A stretch of 64,000 nucleotides of DNA from Pseudoflavonifractor sp. MSJ-37 (GCF_018917965.1 NZ_JAHLPP010000001.1:62001-126000); one strand, 5' to 3'. Counted from the stretch's first letter, positions 24,758 through 33,212 are shown. Notes: generated by a model not told the origin, from the sequence alone. Translations and numbers: made by a program.

Positions 24758-25945
24758 TCACAGAGGATCGTGGGGCGGCTCGTGCTCCGGGTGATAGCCG
24801 ATGTATTTCTCCAGCTGATGGAGCGGGCCCCAGCGGCCGGGGACGGTGCCGATGGGATAGAAGCCGTGGCGGCCATAGAACCGCAGGGCGGCCCCGTTCT
24901 CCGGGGAGCAGAGGAGCCGGAGCCGGTCCCGGCCCATAGGGCGGCAGACCGACACGGCCTGTCCCAGAAGCTGGGGGGCCAGCCCTCTGCCCCGGTACTC
25001 CGGAGCCAGAGCGAAGAAGCGGATGTGGCCCGCTTTCTGTGCCCGGTCCCGTTCCAGGTCCAGATGGACCATGCCCACAGGCGCGTCGCCCAGCATGGCC
25101 ACGCTGACGGCCTGGCGGTCCTCCCGGACTTGCCGCAGAGCGTCCTGGAAAAAGGCGGCGTCGTCATAGGACGGATCGGCCCCGTAGAGGTCGGTCCAGG
25201 TGCCCCGGTGGAGGGCGCGGTAGAAGCCCTCATCCTCTGCGGTCAGGGGACGGAACCAGCAGTTGGCGTCAGCCATGGTGTTGCGGACCTCTTTCCACCA
25301 GCGCTGGCGGCCCATGGTGGACAGCTCCGGCGGCAGGTGGGAGGCATCGTTGCGGAACACCGGCTCGAAGCGGCCCTCTGTCACCCGGAAGCAGCTGACG
25401 CCGGTGTTGTCGCAGGGGGTCAGCTCGGTCATCTGCTCCACCGGGATGCCCAGGACCTCGGCGTGGAGACAGCGGATGATGTCCCCGTGGCAGAACACGG
25501 CCACGGTCTGGCCGGGATGATGGGCGGCGATGTCGCCCATGGCGGCCATGATCCGGACACGGGCCTCCTGCCGGGACTCGCCACCCCTGTTCTTCCAGTG
25601 GGGGTCGCAGGTGCTGTACCGCAGATACTGGGCGGGCTGGAAGCGGGCCACCTCGCCCCAGGTCCGGTCCTCCCACTCGCCCATGGACACCTCCCGCAGG
25701 TCGGGCCGGGCGGTGAGCGTGAGCCCGTGGGAGGGATAGACCGCCCGGGCGGTGGTCTTGGTCCGGAACAGGTCGCTGGAGTAGACCGCATCGATGTGGA
25801 TCGGGCGGAAGCGTTCCTCCAGCGCGGCGATCTGCCGATAGCCGTTCTCGGTGATCAGCGCGTCATACCAGCCGTGGATCCGGCGGTAGAGGTTGCCCTC
25901 CGCCTCGGCGTGGCGGACGACGTAGAGCGTGGTGGTCTGTTCCAT
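24758..25945 (-). CDS. Histidine phosphatase fused to GNAT acetyltransferase
   Basis: A 395-residue two-domain protein. Residues 1-205 are a phosphoglycerate-mutase-like histidine phosphatase: the RHG-type motif YVVRHAEAEGN (Ala in place of Gly), EVSMGEWEDRTWGE and the second catalytic His in VAVFCHGDI. Residues 230-390 are a GNAT acetyltransferase with FFALAPEYRGRGLAPQLL (acetyl-CoA loop) and ENGAALRFYGRHGFYPIG. The same fusion order is not common; substrates unknown. ATG 25945 fits the phosphatase N-terminus. An ATG at 25978 overlaps the preceding stop as ATGA and would add 11 residues. Confidence 0.85.
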   Translation of the reverse strand: MEQTTTLYVVRHAEAEGNLYRRIHGWYDALITENGYRQIAALEERFRPIHIDAVYSSDLFRTKTTARAVYPSHGLTLTARPDLREVSMGEWEDRTWGEVARFQPAQYLRYSTCDPHWKNRGGESRQEARVRIMAAMGDIAAHHPGQTVAVFCHGDIIRCLHAEVLGIPVEQMTELTPCDNTGVSCFRVTEGRFEPVFRNDASHLPPELSTMGRQRWWKEVRNTMADANCWFRPLTAEDEGFYRALHRGTWTDLYGADPSYDDAAFFQDALRQVREDRQAVSVAMLGDAPVGMVHLDLERDRAQKAGHIRFFALAPEYRGRGLAPQLLGQAVSVCRPMGRDRLRLLCSPENGAALRFYGRHGFYPIGTVPGRWGPLHQLEKYIGYHPEHEPPHDPL

Positions 25946-25974
25946 GGCGTCGTTTCGATCCCTTCTCTGTGTTC

Positions 25975-26313
25975 TCATTCGGTCCGGTATCCAGCGAGGG
26001 CGTCGCGGATCACATCCTCGAAGCGGTCGGCCGCGCCCCAGTCGAAGCGGAAAAAGCCCTCGCCGCCGCCTCCGCCCACGCAGTGGACCCGGGTGCGCCC
26101 CGGACCGGCGAAGTCGTCCAACGTCACCGTGAGGGTCAGCCGGTTTCCGGCCCGATAGTAGTGCTTTTCATAGACCAGCACCATGCACGCTCCACCCTGT
26201 GGATGAGAGAGGTCATAGCGGTCGATGAGCGTCCCAGTGAGACTGTCGGTGACGGCGTCGTGGACGGCCTGTTTACAGGCATCCAGGTCCAGAGAGACGA
26301 AGAATTCGGTCAT
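25975..26313 (-). CDS. Small conserved protein, DUF6054-like
   Basis: A 112-residue protein without signal or membrane segment. It has an alternating hydrophobic beta pattern (ACMVLVYEKHYYRAGNRLTL), a glycine run CVGGGGGEGFFRFDWG and a final amphipathic helix. From memory this resembles DUF6054, a family of unknown function in Clostridia. GAAAGGAGCG precedes the ATG. It follows pyrD after 30 bases and overlaps the possible first codon of the phosphatase-GNAT gene, so it may be at the tail of the pyr operon. Confidence 0.65.
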   Translation of the reverse strand: MTEFFVSLDLDACKQAVHDAVTDSLTGTLIDRYDLSHPQGGACMVLVYEKHYYRAGNRLTLTVTLDDFAGPGRTRVHCVGGGGGEGFFRFDWGAADRFEDVIRDALAGYRTE

Positions 26314-26343
26314 GAGCGCGCTCCTTTCCGGCGGGGACGAGTC

Positions 26344-27264
26344 TTACCAGGGCTTCACGCCGCCGGTGAGCTGGGATACGGCGGAGAGGCCCTGCCGCAG
26401 GGCGATGGCCTCCAGACCATCCCGGACCTTCAGGGGCGCGAAGGGGTCGGCGAAGCAGGCAGTGCCCACCGCCACGGCGGCGGCGCCGGCCAGCATCATC
26501 TGGGCCGCGTCCTCGCCCTTGGAGACACCGCCCATGCCCAGCACGGGGATCTTCACGGCGTTGGAGACCTCCCACACCATGCGCACCGCCACGGGGAGCA
26601 CGGCAGGGCCGGACAGGCCGCCGGTGTTCATCTTCAGGATGGGACGGCGGCTGTCGATGTCGATCCGCATGCCGCGGAGGGTATTGATCAGAGAGAGGGC
26701 GTCGGCCCCGGCGGACTCCACCGCCCGGGCGATCTCTGTGATATCGGTGACGTTGGGGGAGAGCTTCACCATCACGGGGACGGGACCGGAGTGCACCTTG
26801 GCCACCTCGGTGACCTCGGCGGCCAGCTCGGGCCGGGTGCCGTAGGCCAGACCGCCGGCCTTCACGTTGGGGCAGGAGATGTTCACTTCGATCATGTCCA
26901 CCCCGGCCCCGGCCAGCTTCTCGCACATGACGCCGTACTCCTCCGGGGAATTGCCGGAGATATTGGCGATGACCTTCGTGTCATACTGCCGCAGGAAGGG
27001 CAGCTCGTGGGCGATGAAGGCATCCACGCCCGGGTTCTGGAGGCCCACGGAGTTCAGGATGCCCATGGGGGTCTCAGCGATCCGGGGACCGGGATTGCCC
27101 TCCCGGCCGTGGAGGGTCAGGCCTTTGGCACAGATGCCTCCCAGCTCGGACAGGTCGTAGAACTCACTGTACTCCCGACCGAAGCCGAAGGTGCCGGAGG
27201 CCACCACCACCGGGTTCTTCATGGTCATCCCGGCCAGACAGACCGACATATCCAGATCACGCAT
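26344..27264 (-). CDS. pyrD: Dihydroorotate dehydrogenase, catalytic subunit
   Basis: A 306-residue class 1B enzyme (PyrDB) converting dihydroorotate to orotate with FMN. Visible motifs are NPVVVASGTFGFG, the active-site loop ANISGNSPEEY, the substrate-binding VNISCPNVKAGG (catalytic Cys), NTLRGM and the FMN-phosphate region LGMGGVSKGEDA. Electrons leave via the PyrK subunit encoded just upstream. The ATG at 27264 overlaps the pyrK stop (ATGCGTGA) and has AAGGAGG in front. Confidence 0.95.
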   Translation of the reverse strand: MRDLDMSVCLAGMTMKNPVVVASGTFGFGREYSEFYDLSELGGICAKGLTLHGREGNPGPRIAETPMGILNSVGLQNPGVDAFIAHELPFLRQYDTKVIANISGNSPEEYGVMCEKLAGAGVDMIEVNISCPNVKAGGLAYGTRPELAAEVTEVAKVHSGPVPVMVKLSPNVTDITEIARAVESAGADALSLINTLRGMRIDIDSRRPILKMNTGGLSGPAVLPVAVRMVWEVSNAVKIPVLGMGGVSKGEDAAQMMLAGAAAVAVGTACFADPFAPLKVRDGLEAIALRQGLSAVSQLTGGVKPW

Positions 27265-28012
27265 CCCAATCCACCTCCTTGGAGTCGAACACCGGGCCAT
27301 CCTTGCAGGCGTGCTTCCGGGTGCCGTCCTTCATGTCGCAGGTACACACAAGACAGGCGCCCACGCCGCACCCCATCCGCTCCTCCATGGAGACCTGACA
27401 GGGCACGCCGGCCGCCTCGGCCACCCGGGCCACGGAGCGGAGCATGGGCTTGGGGCCGCAGCACAGCACGGATGTGAAGCCGCCCTCCGCCAGCTTCTCC
27501 CGGGCCACGGCGTCTACGAAGCCGTGATAGCCCAGCGAGCCGTCATCGCTGGCCACGGAGACGCTCTTGCAGACGGCCGTGAACGTGTCCAGCAGCATGG
27601 CCCGGTCGGCAGAGCGGAAGCCCAGCACCGCGTGGACCTCTCCGGCGGCCTTTTTGGCGGTGTAGAGCATGGGGGGCACGCCGATGCCGCCGCCCACCAC
27701 CAGGATCTTGGCGGAGCTGGCGTCGAAGCCGTGGCCCAGAGGGCCCAGCACATCCAATGTGGCACCGGGGCGGCGGTGGGAGAGCCACTCGGTGCCCTCG
27801 CCCCGGACCTCGAACACGATCTTCAGGCGGGTGCCGTCCACATCACAGATGGAGATGGGGCGGCGCAGGAGGCGGCTGTGGCCGCACTTGATATGGACGA
27901 ACTGGCCGCATCGGGCCTGTTCCGCCATGGGCCCGGCCTCCAGGGTCAGGGCGCAGGCATAGGGGTTCAGACGTTCTGCCGCCACCACGGGGCAGAGCTG
28001 CTGCATAGGCAT
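27257..28012 (-). CDS. pyrK: Dihydroorotate dehydrogenase electron transfer subunit
   Basis: A 251-residue FAD/[2Fe-2S] subunit. The FAD-binding barrel has the RRPISICD motif (50-57). The NAD-binding part has VVGGGIGVPPMLYTAK. The iron-sulfur ligands near the C-terminus are Cys215, Cys220, Cys223 and Cys236 (MGCGVGACLVCTC). It passes electrons from PyrD to NAD+. TTGGAGG precedes the ATG. Overlaps pyrD by 8 bases and follows pyrF. Confidence 0.94.
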   Translation of the reverse strand: MPMQQLCPVVAAERLNPYACALTLEAGPMAEQARCGQFVHIKCGHSRLLRRPISICDVDGTRLKIVFEVRGEGTEWLSHRRPGATLDVLGPLGHGFDASSAKILVVGGGIGVPPMLYTAKKAAGEVHAVLGFRSADRAMLLDTFTAVCKSVSVASDDGSLGYHGFVDAVAREKLAEGGFTSVLCCGPKPMLRSVARVAEAAGVPCQVSMEERMGCGVGACLVCTCDMKDGTRKHACKDGPVFDSKEVDWDA

Positions 28013-28081
28013 AGATCCATTCCTCCAAACAGGTGTTGTCTCAGTCTCAGGCGCATCTCCGGGCGGACATCCGCCGGAGCA

Positions 28082-29008
28082 TCAGTCGAAGTGGACGAAG
28101 CGGGCGATATCGTCCCGCATGGCGATGGCGGCGTTCCGGGCGGCTTCCTGGTAGTCCTGGCCGTCCCTGCCGGTCTTTTTCCAGGCGCAGATGATGCCGC
28201 GGGAGGAATTGACGATGGCGCCCCGGCCGCCCTCGTGGAAGGCATGCTGGACGTCCTCGGCGGTGCCGCCCTGGGCGCCATAGCCGGGCACCAGCAGGAA
28301 GGTGTGGGGCATCCGGGCCCGGAGCTCCTCCAGCTCCTTGGGATAAGTGGCGCCGGTGACCGCGCCCACCCGGCTGTAGCCCTGAGCGCCCACATCGTCC
28401 GCGCCCCACCGCTCGATGAGGTCGGCCATCAGGCCATAGACCGTGCTGCCCTCGCCGGCGGGGACGTTCTGAAGCTCGCCGGAGCCGGGGTTGGAGGTCT
28501 TGACCAGCACGAAGCAGGACTTGTCCCGCGCCTTGCAGGTGTCCAGGAAGGGGAACACGCTGTCAGAACCCATGTAACCGTTCAGAGTCACGCAGTCGGC
28601 CCCGAAGATCTCATGGGACTGCTCCCCCACCTGGGTGGCGCCCAGCCAGGCATCGCTGTAAGCGGAGGCGGTGGAGCCGATGTCGCCGCGTTTGATGTCG
28701 GCGATCACATAGAGGCCCTTCTCGTGGGCGTAGCGGATGGTCTTTTCCATCAGCTCCATGCCGCGCCAGCCCAGACGCTCATAGTAGGCGCTCTGGGGCT
28801 TGACGGCGGGGACGATGTCGCACAGGGCGTCGATGAGGCCCTTGTTGAACTGCCAGATGGCCTCTGCGGCCCCGGCCAGCGTCTCGCCATGGGCGGCGTA
28901 GGCCGCCTTGCGGATGTGCTCGGGCACATACTCGGGCTTGGGGTCCAGCCCCGCCACGGTGGGGTTCTTCATGGAAAGGATCTTTTTCTGGAGTACGTCG
29001 AAAGACAT
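28082..29008 (-). CDS. pyrF: Orotidine 5'-phosphate decarboxylase
   Basis: A 308-residue type 2 OMP decarboxylase, longer than the roughly 235-residue type 1 enzymes. The catalytic motif DIKRGDIGSTA starts at residue 104 (Asp104, Lys106, Asp109), preceded by VKPQSAYYE; the phosphate-binding end has LLVPGYGAQGG and IVNSSRGIICAW. It makes UMP from OMP, the last step of the pathway. A small hairpin (28056-28081) lies between this gene and pyrK. Confidence 0.94.
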   Translation of the reverse strand: MSFDVLQKKILSMKNPTVAGLDPKPEYVPEHIRKAAYAAHGETLAGAAEAIWQFNKGLIDALCDIVPAVKPQSAYYERLGWRGMELMEKTIRYAHEKGLYVIADIKRGDIGSTASAYSDAWLGATQVGEQSHEIFGADCVTLNGYMGSDSVFPFLDTCKARDKSCFVLVKTSNPGSGELQNVPAGEGSTVYGLMADLIERWGADDVGAQGYSRVGAVTGATYPKELEELRARMPHTFLLVPGYGAQGGTAEDVQHAFHEGGRGAIVNSSRGIICAWKKTGRDGQDYQEAARNAAIAMRDDIARFVHFD

Positions 29009-29057
29009 GATGAGCCGCTCCTTTTTCTCAGTCGTCAGTAGGATCGGACGAGGAGGA

Positions 29058-30338
29058 TCAGTCCCCGTCCCGGTAGATGATCGCGCCGTTGGCGATGGTA
29101 TATTTCACTTTGCCCTTGAGCTTCCTCCCGGCGAAGGGAGTGTTGCGCCCCTTGGAGGCGAATTTGGCGGGATCCACGGTCCACTCCTCGTCGGGATCGA
29201 AGATCACGATGTCCGCGTCGCCGCCGATGGCCAGCCGTCCCTTATTGATCCGCAGGATGCAGGCCGGGTTCAGGGTCATCTTCCGCAGGATGTCAGAGAG
29301 AGCCATGTGCCTGCCGTGGTAGAGGTAGGTCAGGGTCACGCCCAGAGAGGTCTCCAGACCCACCATCCCGCTGGGGGCCTCCTCCAGCGGCCGGGCCTTC
29401 TCTTCGGCGGAGTGGGGAGCATGGTCGGTGACGATGGCGTCGATCGTGCCGTCCTTGAGGCCCTCGATGATGGCGTCCACATCGGCCTGGGTCCGCAGAG
29501 GAGGGTTCACCCGGGCCATGGAGCCCTGAGTGAGGATCTCGTCCTCAGTGAGGGAGAAGTATTGGGGGCAGGTCTCACAGGTGATGTGGACGCCCTTCTT
29601 CTTATAGCGCCGCACCAGGGCCACGGCTTTGGCGGTGCTGATGTGGCAGATGTGGACGGCGCCGCCGGTCTCCTCGGCCAGCATGGCGTCCCGGGCCACC
29701 ATGATCTCCTCGGCGATGGCCGGCCGGCCGGGGAGCCGGAGCTGGCGGGAGATCCGTCCCTCGTTGACGGCGTAGTTCTTCACCATCTCGGCGTCCTCGC
29801 AGTGGGAGAGGACGGTCAGGTCCTGCCGGTGGGCCAGGATCAGGGCGTCCCGCATGAGATTGGCGTTCTGGACGGGCATCCCGTCGTCGGACAGGGCCAC
29901 AACGCCCGCCTTCTTGAGCGCTTCGAAGTCGGTCAACTCCTGACCGCGCTCGCCCACGCTCACCGCGCCGATGGGCCACACATGGACGCCGCAGGCGTCA
30001 GCGGCCTTCCGATACACATATTCGACCTGTTCGGGGCAGTCGACCGCCGGCTTGGTATTGGGCATACAGGCCACCGAGGTGAAGCCTCCGTGGGCCGCCG
30101 CCGCCGCGCCGGTCCCGATCGTCTCCTTATATTCCAGTCCGGGATCCCGGAAATGCACGTGCATATCCACCAGTCCGGCACACACCGTCAGCCCTGAGGC
30201 GTCCAGCACCTGGGCGTCCGGATACATGAGGTCGCTGCCCAAGACGGCGATCTTGCCGTCCTCGATCAGGACGTCCATGATGCCGCCGATGCCGCTCACC
30301 GGGTCCACCAGACGGCCCTGTTTGATCAGAAGTTTCAC
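29058..30338 (-). CDS. pyrC: Dihydroorotase
   Basis: A 426-residue type I amidohydrolase. Metal ligands are in GLVDMHVHFRDPG (His60, His62), further ligands in LTVLSHCED and VHICHIST, and an Asp in IVTDHAPHS. It closes carbamoyl aspartate to dihydroorotate. First gene of the pyrC-F-K-D cluster; pyrA and pyrB are not in the window. AAGGAGCG precedes the ATG. The 200-base leader carries a strong promoter and an attenuator-like hairpin. Confidence 0.95.
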   Translation of the reverse strand: MKLLIKQGRLVDPVSGIGGIMDVLIEDGKIAVLGSDLMYPDAQVLDASGLTVCAGLVDMHVHFRDPGLEYKETIGTGAAAAAHGGFTSVACMPNTKPAVDCPEQVEYVYRKAADACGVHVWPIGAVSVGERGQELTDFEALKKAGVVALSDDGMPVQNANLMRDALILAHRQDLTVLSHCEDAEMVKNYAVNEGRISRQLRLPGRPAIAEEIMVARDAMLAEETGGAVHICHISTAKAVALVRRYKKKGVHITCETCPQYFSLTEDEILTQGSMARVNPPLRTQADVDAIIEGLKDGTIDAIVTDHAPHSAEEKARPLEEAPSGMVGLETSLGVTLTYLYHGRHMALSDILRKMTLNPACILRINKGRLAIGGDADIVIFDPDEEWTVDPAKFASKGRNTPFAGRKLKGKVKYTIANGAIIYRDGD

Positions 30339-30395
30339 ATCATCGCTCCTTCCATGTCATCGCTCCGGCGTGGGGCTGGAGCTTGGAGATCGCAT

Positions 30396-30420
30396 AAAAA
30401 AGGGGACCAGGTCCATCCCC
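30396..30420 (-). promoter_or_regulatory. Attenuator-like terminator in the pyrC leader
   Basis: On the minus strand GGGGA ... TCCCC forms a hairpin followed by six T residues, about 60 bases before pyrC and within the transcript. Upstream, GC-rich segments (CGCCCC and GGGGCG around 30421-30452) could form competing pairs. This fits transcription attenuation of the pyr operon. The classical PyrR-binding loop is not obvious, so the controlling factor is open. Confidence 0.5.
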
Positions 30421-30529
30421 CGCCCCTAACACTGAGACGCCCCGCGGGGGCGCTCCATATCATTTTGTACATGACTGCATGGACCCGTCCCGGATCGGGG
30501 GACGCGCCCGGTGCGCTTCAGCGCCTTTT

Positions 30530-30558
30530 ATTATAGCGTGGATATCAGAAATTAGCAA
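30530..30558 (-). promoter_or_regulatory. Sigma-A promoter of the pyr operon
   Basis: TTGCTA (30553-30558), 17 bases, TATAAT (30530-30535) on the minus strand. Perfect -10; gives a leader of nearly 190 bases. Confidence 0.75.
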
Positions 30559-30615
30559 CGGATTTTTGGCCGGATCGGGGAAGAATGGAGATGTACCGGA
30601 AGGAGGTGCATCCAC

Positions 30616-30783
30616 ATGACTCAGCATCCGTTCCTCAAGGGCATGGGACTGGGCGTCCTGGCGGGCGCGGCGGTCAGCGCGGTGGTGGTGCCCAAGAAGA
30701 AGCAGATCGAGCGCACGGCGAAGAAGGCCATGCGCACGGTGGGCGGTCTGGCCGAGGACCTGACCGACAGCATGGGCTTCTGA
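30616..30783 (+). CDS. Small membrane-anchored-like protein (55 aa)
   Basis: Begins MTQHPFLKGMGLGVLAGAAV, a short glycine/alanine-rich hydrophobic helix, then a basic amphipathic stretch (PKKKQIERTAKKAMRTVG) and a short acidic end. AGGAGG lies nine bases before the ATG and a strong terminator follows. The pattern recalls short YtxH-like proteins. Function not known; not recognised further. Confidence 0.7.
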   Translation: MTQHPFLKGMGLGVLAGAAVSAVVVPKKKQIERTAKKAMRTVGGLAEDLTDSMGF

Positions 30784-30795
30784 CCCAGGACCGAA

Positions 30796-30832
30796 GGGCG
30801 GCTCCTCCGAGAGAGCCGCCCGTACATTTTTT
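30796..30832 (+). terminator. Terminator after the 55-aa gene
   Basis: GGGCGGCTC and GAGCCGCCC form a perfect stem, followed by a T run ending at 30832. Confidence 0.85.
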
Positions 30833-30835
30833 AGC

Positions 30836-30864
30836 TTGACAAAGGGAAGAAGCTATGATATCAT
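30836..30864 (+). promoter_or_regulatory. Sigma-A promoter of the tRNA-Ser pair
   Basis: Consensus TTGACA (30836-30841), 17 bases, TATCAT (30859-30864), about 29 bases upstream of the first tRNA. Confidence 0.75.
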
Positions 30865-30892
30865 AACACTCGCACTATGAGTCGTCGGACGT

Positions 30893-30979
30893 GGAGAGAT
30901 GTCCGAGTGGTTTAAGGAGCCGGTCTTGAAAACCGGTGACTCGCAAGAGCCGTGGGTTCGAATCCCACTCTCTCCGCCA
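30893..30979 (+). tRNA. tRNA-Ser (anticodon UGA)
   Basis: An 87-base type II tRNA. Acceptor GGAGAGA pairs with TCTCTCC, the anticodon loop is CTTGAAA (anticodon TGA), there is a long variable arm and TTCGAAT in the T loop, and GCCA is encoded at the 3' end. Confidence 0.95.
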
Positions 30980-31006
30980 CTTTTTTCATAGAAGCGGATA
31001 TCGTTT

Positions 31007-31097
31007 GCAGAAGTACCCAAGTGGCCGAAGGGGCTCCCCTGCTAAGGGAGTAGTGTGGGAAACCGCAGCGAGGGTTCAAATCCCTCCTTCTGCGCCA
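31007..31097 (+). tRNA. tRNA-Ser (anticodon GCU)
   Basis: A 91-base type II tRNA. Acceptor GCAGAAG pairs with CTTCTGC, the anticodon loop is CTGCTAA (anticodon GCT), with a long variable arm, TTCAAAT in the T loop and an encoded CCA. Probably co-transcribed with the first tRNA-Ser, 27 bases upstream. Confidence 0.95.
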
Positions 31098-31100
31098 AGT

Positions 31101-31132
31101 AAAAGCATCGCGTTGCGGTGCTTTTATTTTTT
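31101..31132 (+). terminator. Terminator after the tRNA pair
   Basis: AAAAGCATCGC pairs with GCGGTGCTTTT (one wobble), followed by ATTTTTT. Confidence 0.85.
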
Positions 31133-31290
31133 GCCTCTTCCGCTGGAGAAAAGAGACTGTACAAGATCCACCGGCTGGAATGGGCGCACGGGGAAAGATC
31201 GAAGATCAGGCACGAGAAAAATGCCGCGATGGGCCCAAAAACGCGGATATCTGAAACATCTTGGGAGCCAGATCGACATAAAATCGATGT

Positions 31291-31319
31291 TTGACAAGAC
31301 GGAAACAATGTGTTACAAT
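31291..31319 (+). promoter_or_regulatory. Sigma-A promoter of the 96-aa gene
   Basis: Consensus TTGACA (31291-31296), 17 bases, TACAAT (31314-31319), 39 bases before the start codon. Very strong by sequence. Confidence 0.8.
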
Positions 31320-31357
31320 TTGGTTACAACTTTTTCAGTGAAATCAGGAGGTATGGA

Positions 31358-31648
31358 ATGGCGAACGAGAAATTCCCGCTGGTCTATAAGGGCCGCCCCC
31401 TTCGTCGGAAGGACAATCTGATCTACTACGGCAGCATGGCCGACAAATATATCATCATGATGCAGGTCATGGCCACCAAGAAGGTCAAAGATCTGGACGT
31501 GGCCAGCAAGGTCATCGTGCAGCTCCAGTTGACCGATCCCGACCTGAAGAGCCGGGACCGCGTGGTCAAGAAGAGCGAGAAGGATAGTCTGTACGCCGCC
31601 ATGGACGTGGCTTCCGTGTGGCTGGAGCGTGCCCTCTCCAATAAGTGA
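31358..31648 (+). CDS. Conserved small protein of unknown function (96 aa)
   Basis: Begins MANEKFPLVYKGRPLRRKDN; rich in Lys and Asp, no signal peptide or membrane helix. A compact alpha/beta pattern is suggested (LIYYGSMADKYIIMMQVMAT, then ASKVIVQLQLTD). It has a near-consensus promoter and CAGGAGG, so it is probably highly expressed. I do not recognise the family. It precedes the NlpC/P60 gene on the same strand by 110 bases without a terminator, so the two may be co-transcribed. Confidence 0.75.
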   Translation: MANEKFPLVYKGRPLRRKDNLIYYGSMADKYIIMMQVMATKKVKDLDVASKVIVQLQLTDPDLKSRDRVVKKSEKDSLYAAMDVASVWLERALSNK

Positions 31649-31758
31649 GCGACGAACGATGACAGACTGAGACGGGGCCTCAGGGCCCCTCTCCGACAGC
31701 AGAACGAAACGACGTGACATCCACTTGCGATATCGGACTGAAATGGAGGAACATGCCA

Positions 31759-32664
31759 ATGATAAAGCCTGTGAAATTCCTGCGTACCGTTGCCATCACC
31801 GCTGCCGTTTCCTGTGCCTGCCTGGTGAGTGCTGCCGCTGCGAGCGTCAGCGTCGGCACTGTCCAGGCCGACGCCCTCCGGCTCCGCGCTTCCGCTGACA
31901 CCAGTGCCGCCATCCTGGCCACCGCCGCCAAGGGCGATGCCGTGGTCGTGCTGGAGGATGCCGGAAACAACTGGTATAAGGTCGATTACGGCTCTGTGCA
32001 GGGGTATATGTCCGGCGAGTACCTGACGATCTCCGAGAAGGCGGATGCCTCCATCGGCTACGGTAAGGTCACCACCGGCGGTTCCAGCCTGAACGTGCGG
32101 ACCGCGCCCTCCGCCGCTGCCTCCAAGGTCACCGCCCTGAGCGACGGCACTGTGGTGAAGATCACCGGTGTGGACAGCGGCTGGTATAAGATCGACCACA
32201 ACGGCACCACCGGCTATGTGAGCAGCGACTACATGACCACCACCAAGGAGACCACCTCCCGCGGCGCGGAGACCACCGCTGCCTCCACCTCCTCCATGGG
32301 ATCCCAGATCGTGGCCTACGCCAAGCAGTTCCTGGGCACTCCCTATGTCTACGGCGGCAACGGCCCCCGTAGCTTCGACTGCTCCGGCTTCACCAAGTAT
32401 GTGTATGCGCATTTCGGCGTGACTCTGAACCGCACCGCCACTGACCAGTTGGCCAACGGCGCCGCTGTCTCCAAGAGCCAGCTCCAGCCCGGCGATCTGG
32501 TGTTCTTCCGGGCCAACACCACCAAGCCGGTCTCTCATGTGGGCATCTATATCGGCGGCGGCCAGTTCATCCACGCCTCCACCAATACATATTCGGTCAA
32601 GATCGACAACCTGAGCACCGGCTACTATAACGGTGTGTATGTCTACGGCCGCCACATCATGTGA
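31759..32664 (+). CDS. SH3-domain NlpC/P60 peptidoglycan hydrolase
   Basis: A 301-residue secreted cell-wall enzyme. It has a signal peptide (TVAITAAVSCACLVSAAAAS), two bacterial SH3 domains (about 33-90 and 100-160, each with a WYKV or WYKI core and GYMSGEYL or GYVSSDYM), a Thr/Ser linker and a C-terminal NlpC/P60 domain. The domain has the catalytic Cys in FDCSGFTKYVYA and His in VSHVGIYIGGGQFIHAS. Such enzymes cleave D-Glu-diaminopimelate bonds in stem peptides. ATG 31759 is eight bases after GGAGGA; an ATG six bases earlier is too close. Confidence 0.93.
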   Translation: MIKPVKFLRTVAITAAVSCACLVSAAAASVSVGTVQADALRLRASADTSAAILATAAKGDAVVVLEDAGNNWYKVDYGSVQGYMSGEYLTISEKADASIGYGKVTTGGSSLNVRTAPSAAASKVTALSDGTVVKITGVDSGWYKIDHNGTTGYVSSDYMTTTKETTSRGAETTAASTSSMGSQIVAYAKQFLGTPYVYGGNGPRSFDCSGFTKYVYAHFGVTLNRTATDQLANGAAVSKSQLQPGDLVFFRANTTKPVSHVGIYIGGGQFIHASTNTYSVKIDNLSTGYYNGVYVYGRHIM

Positions 32665-32700
32665 TCGCCCCCTCGTGACAGACGAATATCGCAAAAAATA

Positions 32701-32740
32701 CAGACCGCTTTCCGAACTCCATCGGAAAGCGGTCTGTTTT
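32701..32740 (+). terminator. Terminator after the NlpC/P60 gene
   Basis: A 14-bp perfect stem (AGACCGCTTTCCGA and complement) followed by TTTTCT. Confidence 0.85.
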
Positions 32741-32769
32741 CTAGCCGGACCATTTGGATCAGGCCGGCC

Positions 32770-33177
32770 TTATTCCTCGGGCCCCTGCTCCTCACAGCCT
32801 TCGGGCGACTGTCCCTGCTCGGGAGAAGCAGGGGACACAGGCTCTTCCGGAGGGACCTCCGTCTCCACCACAGGAGGGACCTCTGTGTCGGAGATATGGC
32901 CCTCTTCCTTCAGAGCGGCGATGCGGGCCTTGTTCTCCTCGATATCGATCTTAGCGGCGGTGATCTTCTCGCACAGGGCGCTGTAGGCCGTCTCCGGGGC
33001 CATGCCGCGCTCCGCATAGTAGAGCTTGCCAATCTCGATATAGGCCTTGCGGATGGCGTCCTCCTGCGCTCCATTGTCCAGGCTCAGGCGAGCAATCTCC
33101 GCCAACTGCTTGGACTTTGCCATACCGGCCTGGGTCAGTTCCGTGGCCTTGGCCTTCAGATCATCGAAAAATGCCAT
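32770..33177 (-). CDS. Coiled-coil protein of unknown function (135 aa)
   Basis: A soluble protein whose first 95 residues are helical, with heptad-like spacing (FDDLKAKATELTQAGMAKSK; KITAAKIDIEENKARIAALK). The last 40 residues are acidic, Pro/Glu-rich and probably disordered (PPVVETEVPPEEPVSP). Similar short helical proteins in Firmicutes often carry a zinc ribbon after the helix; none is present here. AAAGGAGG and a good promoter precede it. Function unknown. Confidence 0.75.
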   Translation of the reverse strand: MAFFDDLKAKATELTQAGMAKSKQLAEIARLSLDNGAQEDAIRKAYIEIGKLYYAERGMAPETAYSALCEKITAAKIDIEENKARIAALKEEGHISDTEVPPVVETEVPPEEPVSPASPEQGQSPEGCEEQGPEE

Positions 33178-33212
33178 GTCAGATGACCTCCTTTATCCCT
33201 TGATCTGCCCTC

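Noticed and set aside
22631-26158. 1175-codon plus-strand frame opposite ygiQ and the phosphatase-GNAT gene
   Set aside because: Spans two real genes on the other strand; composition typical of GC-rich shadows.
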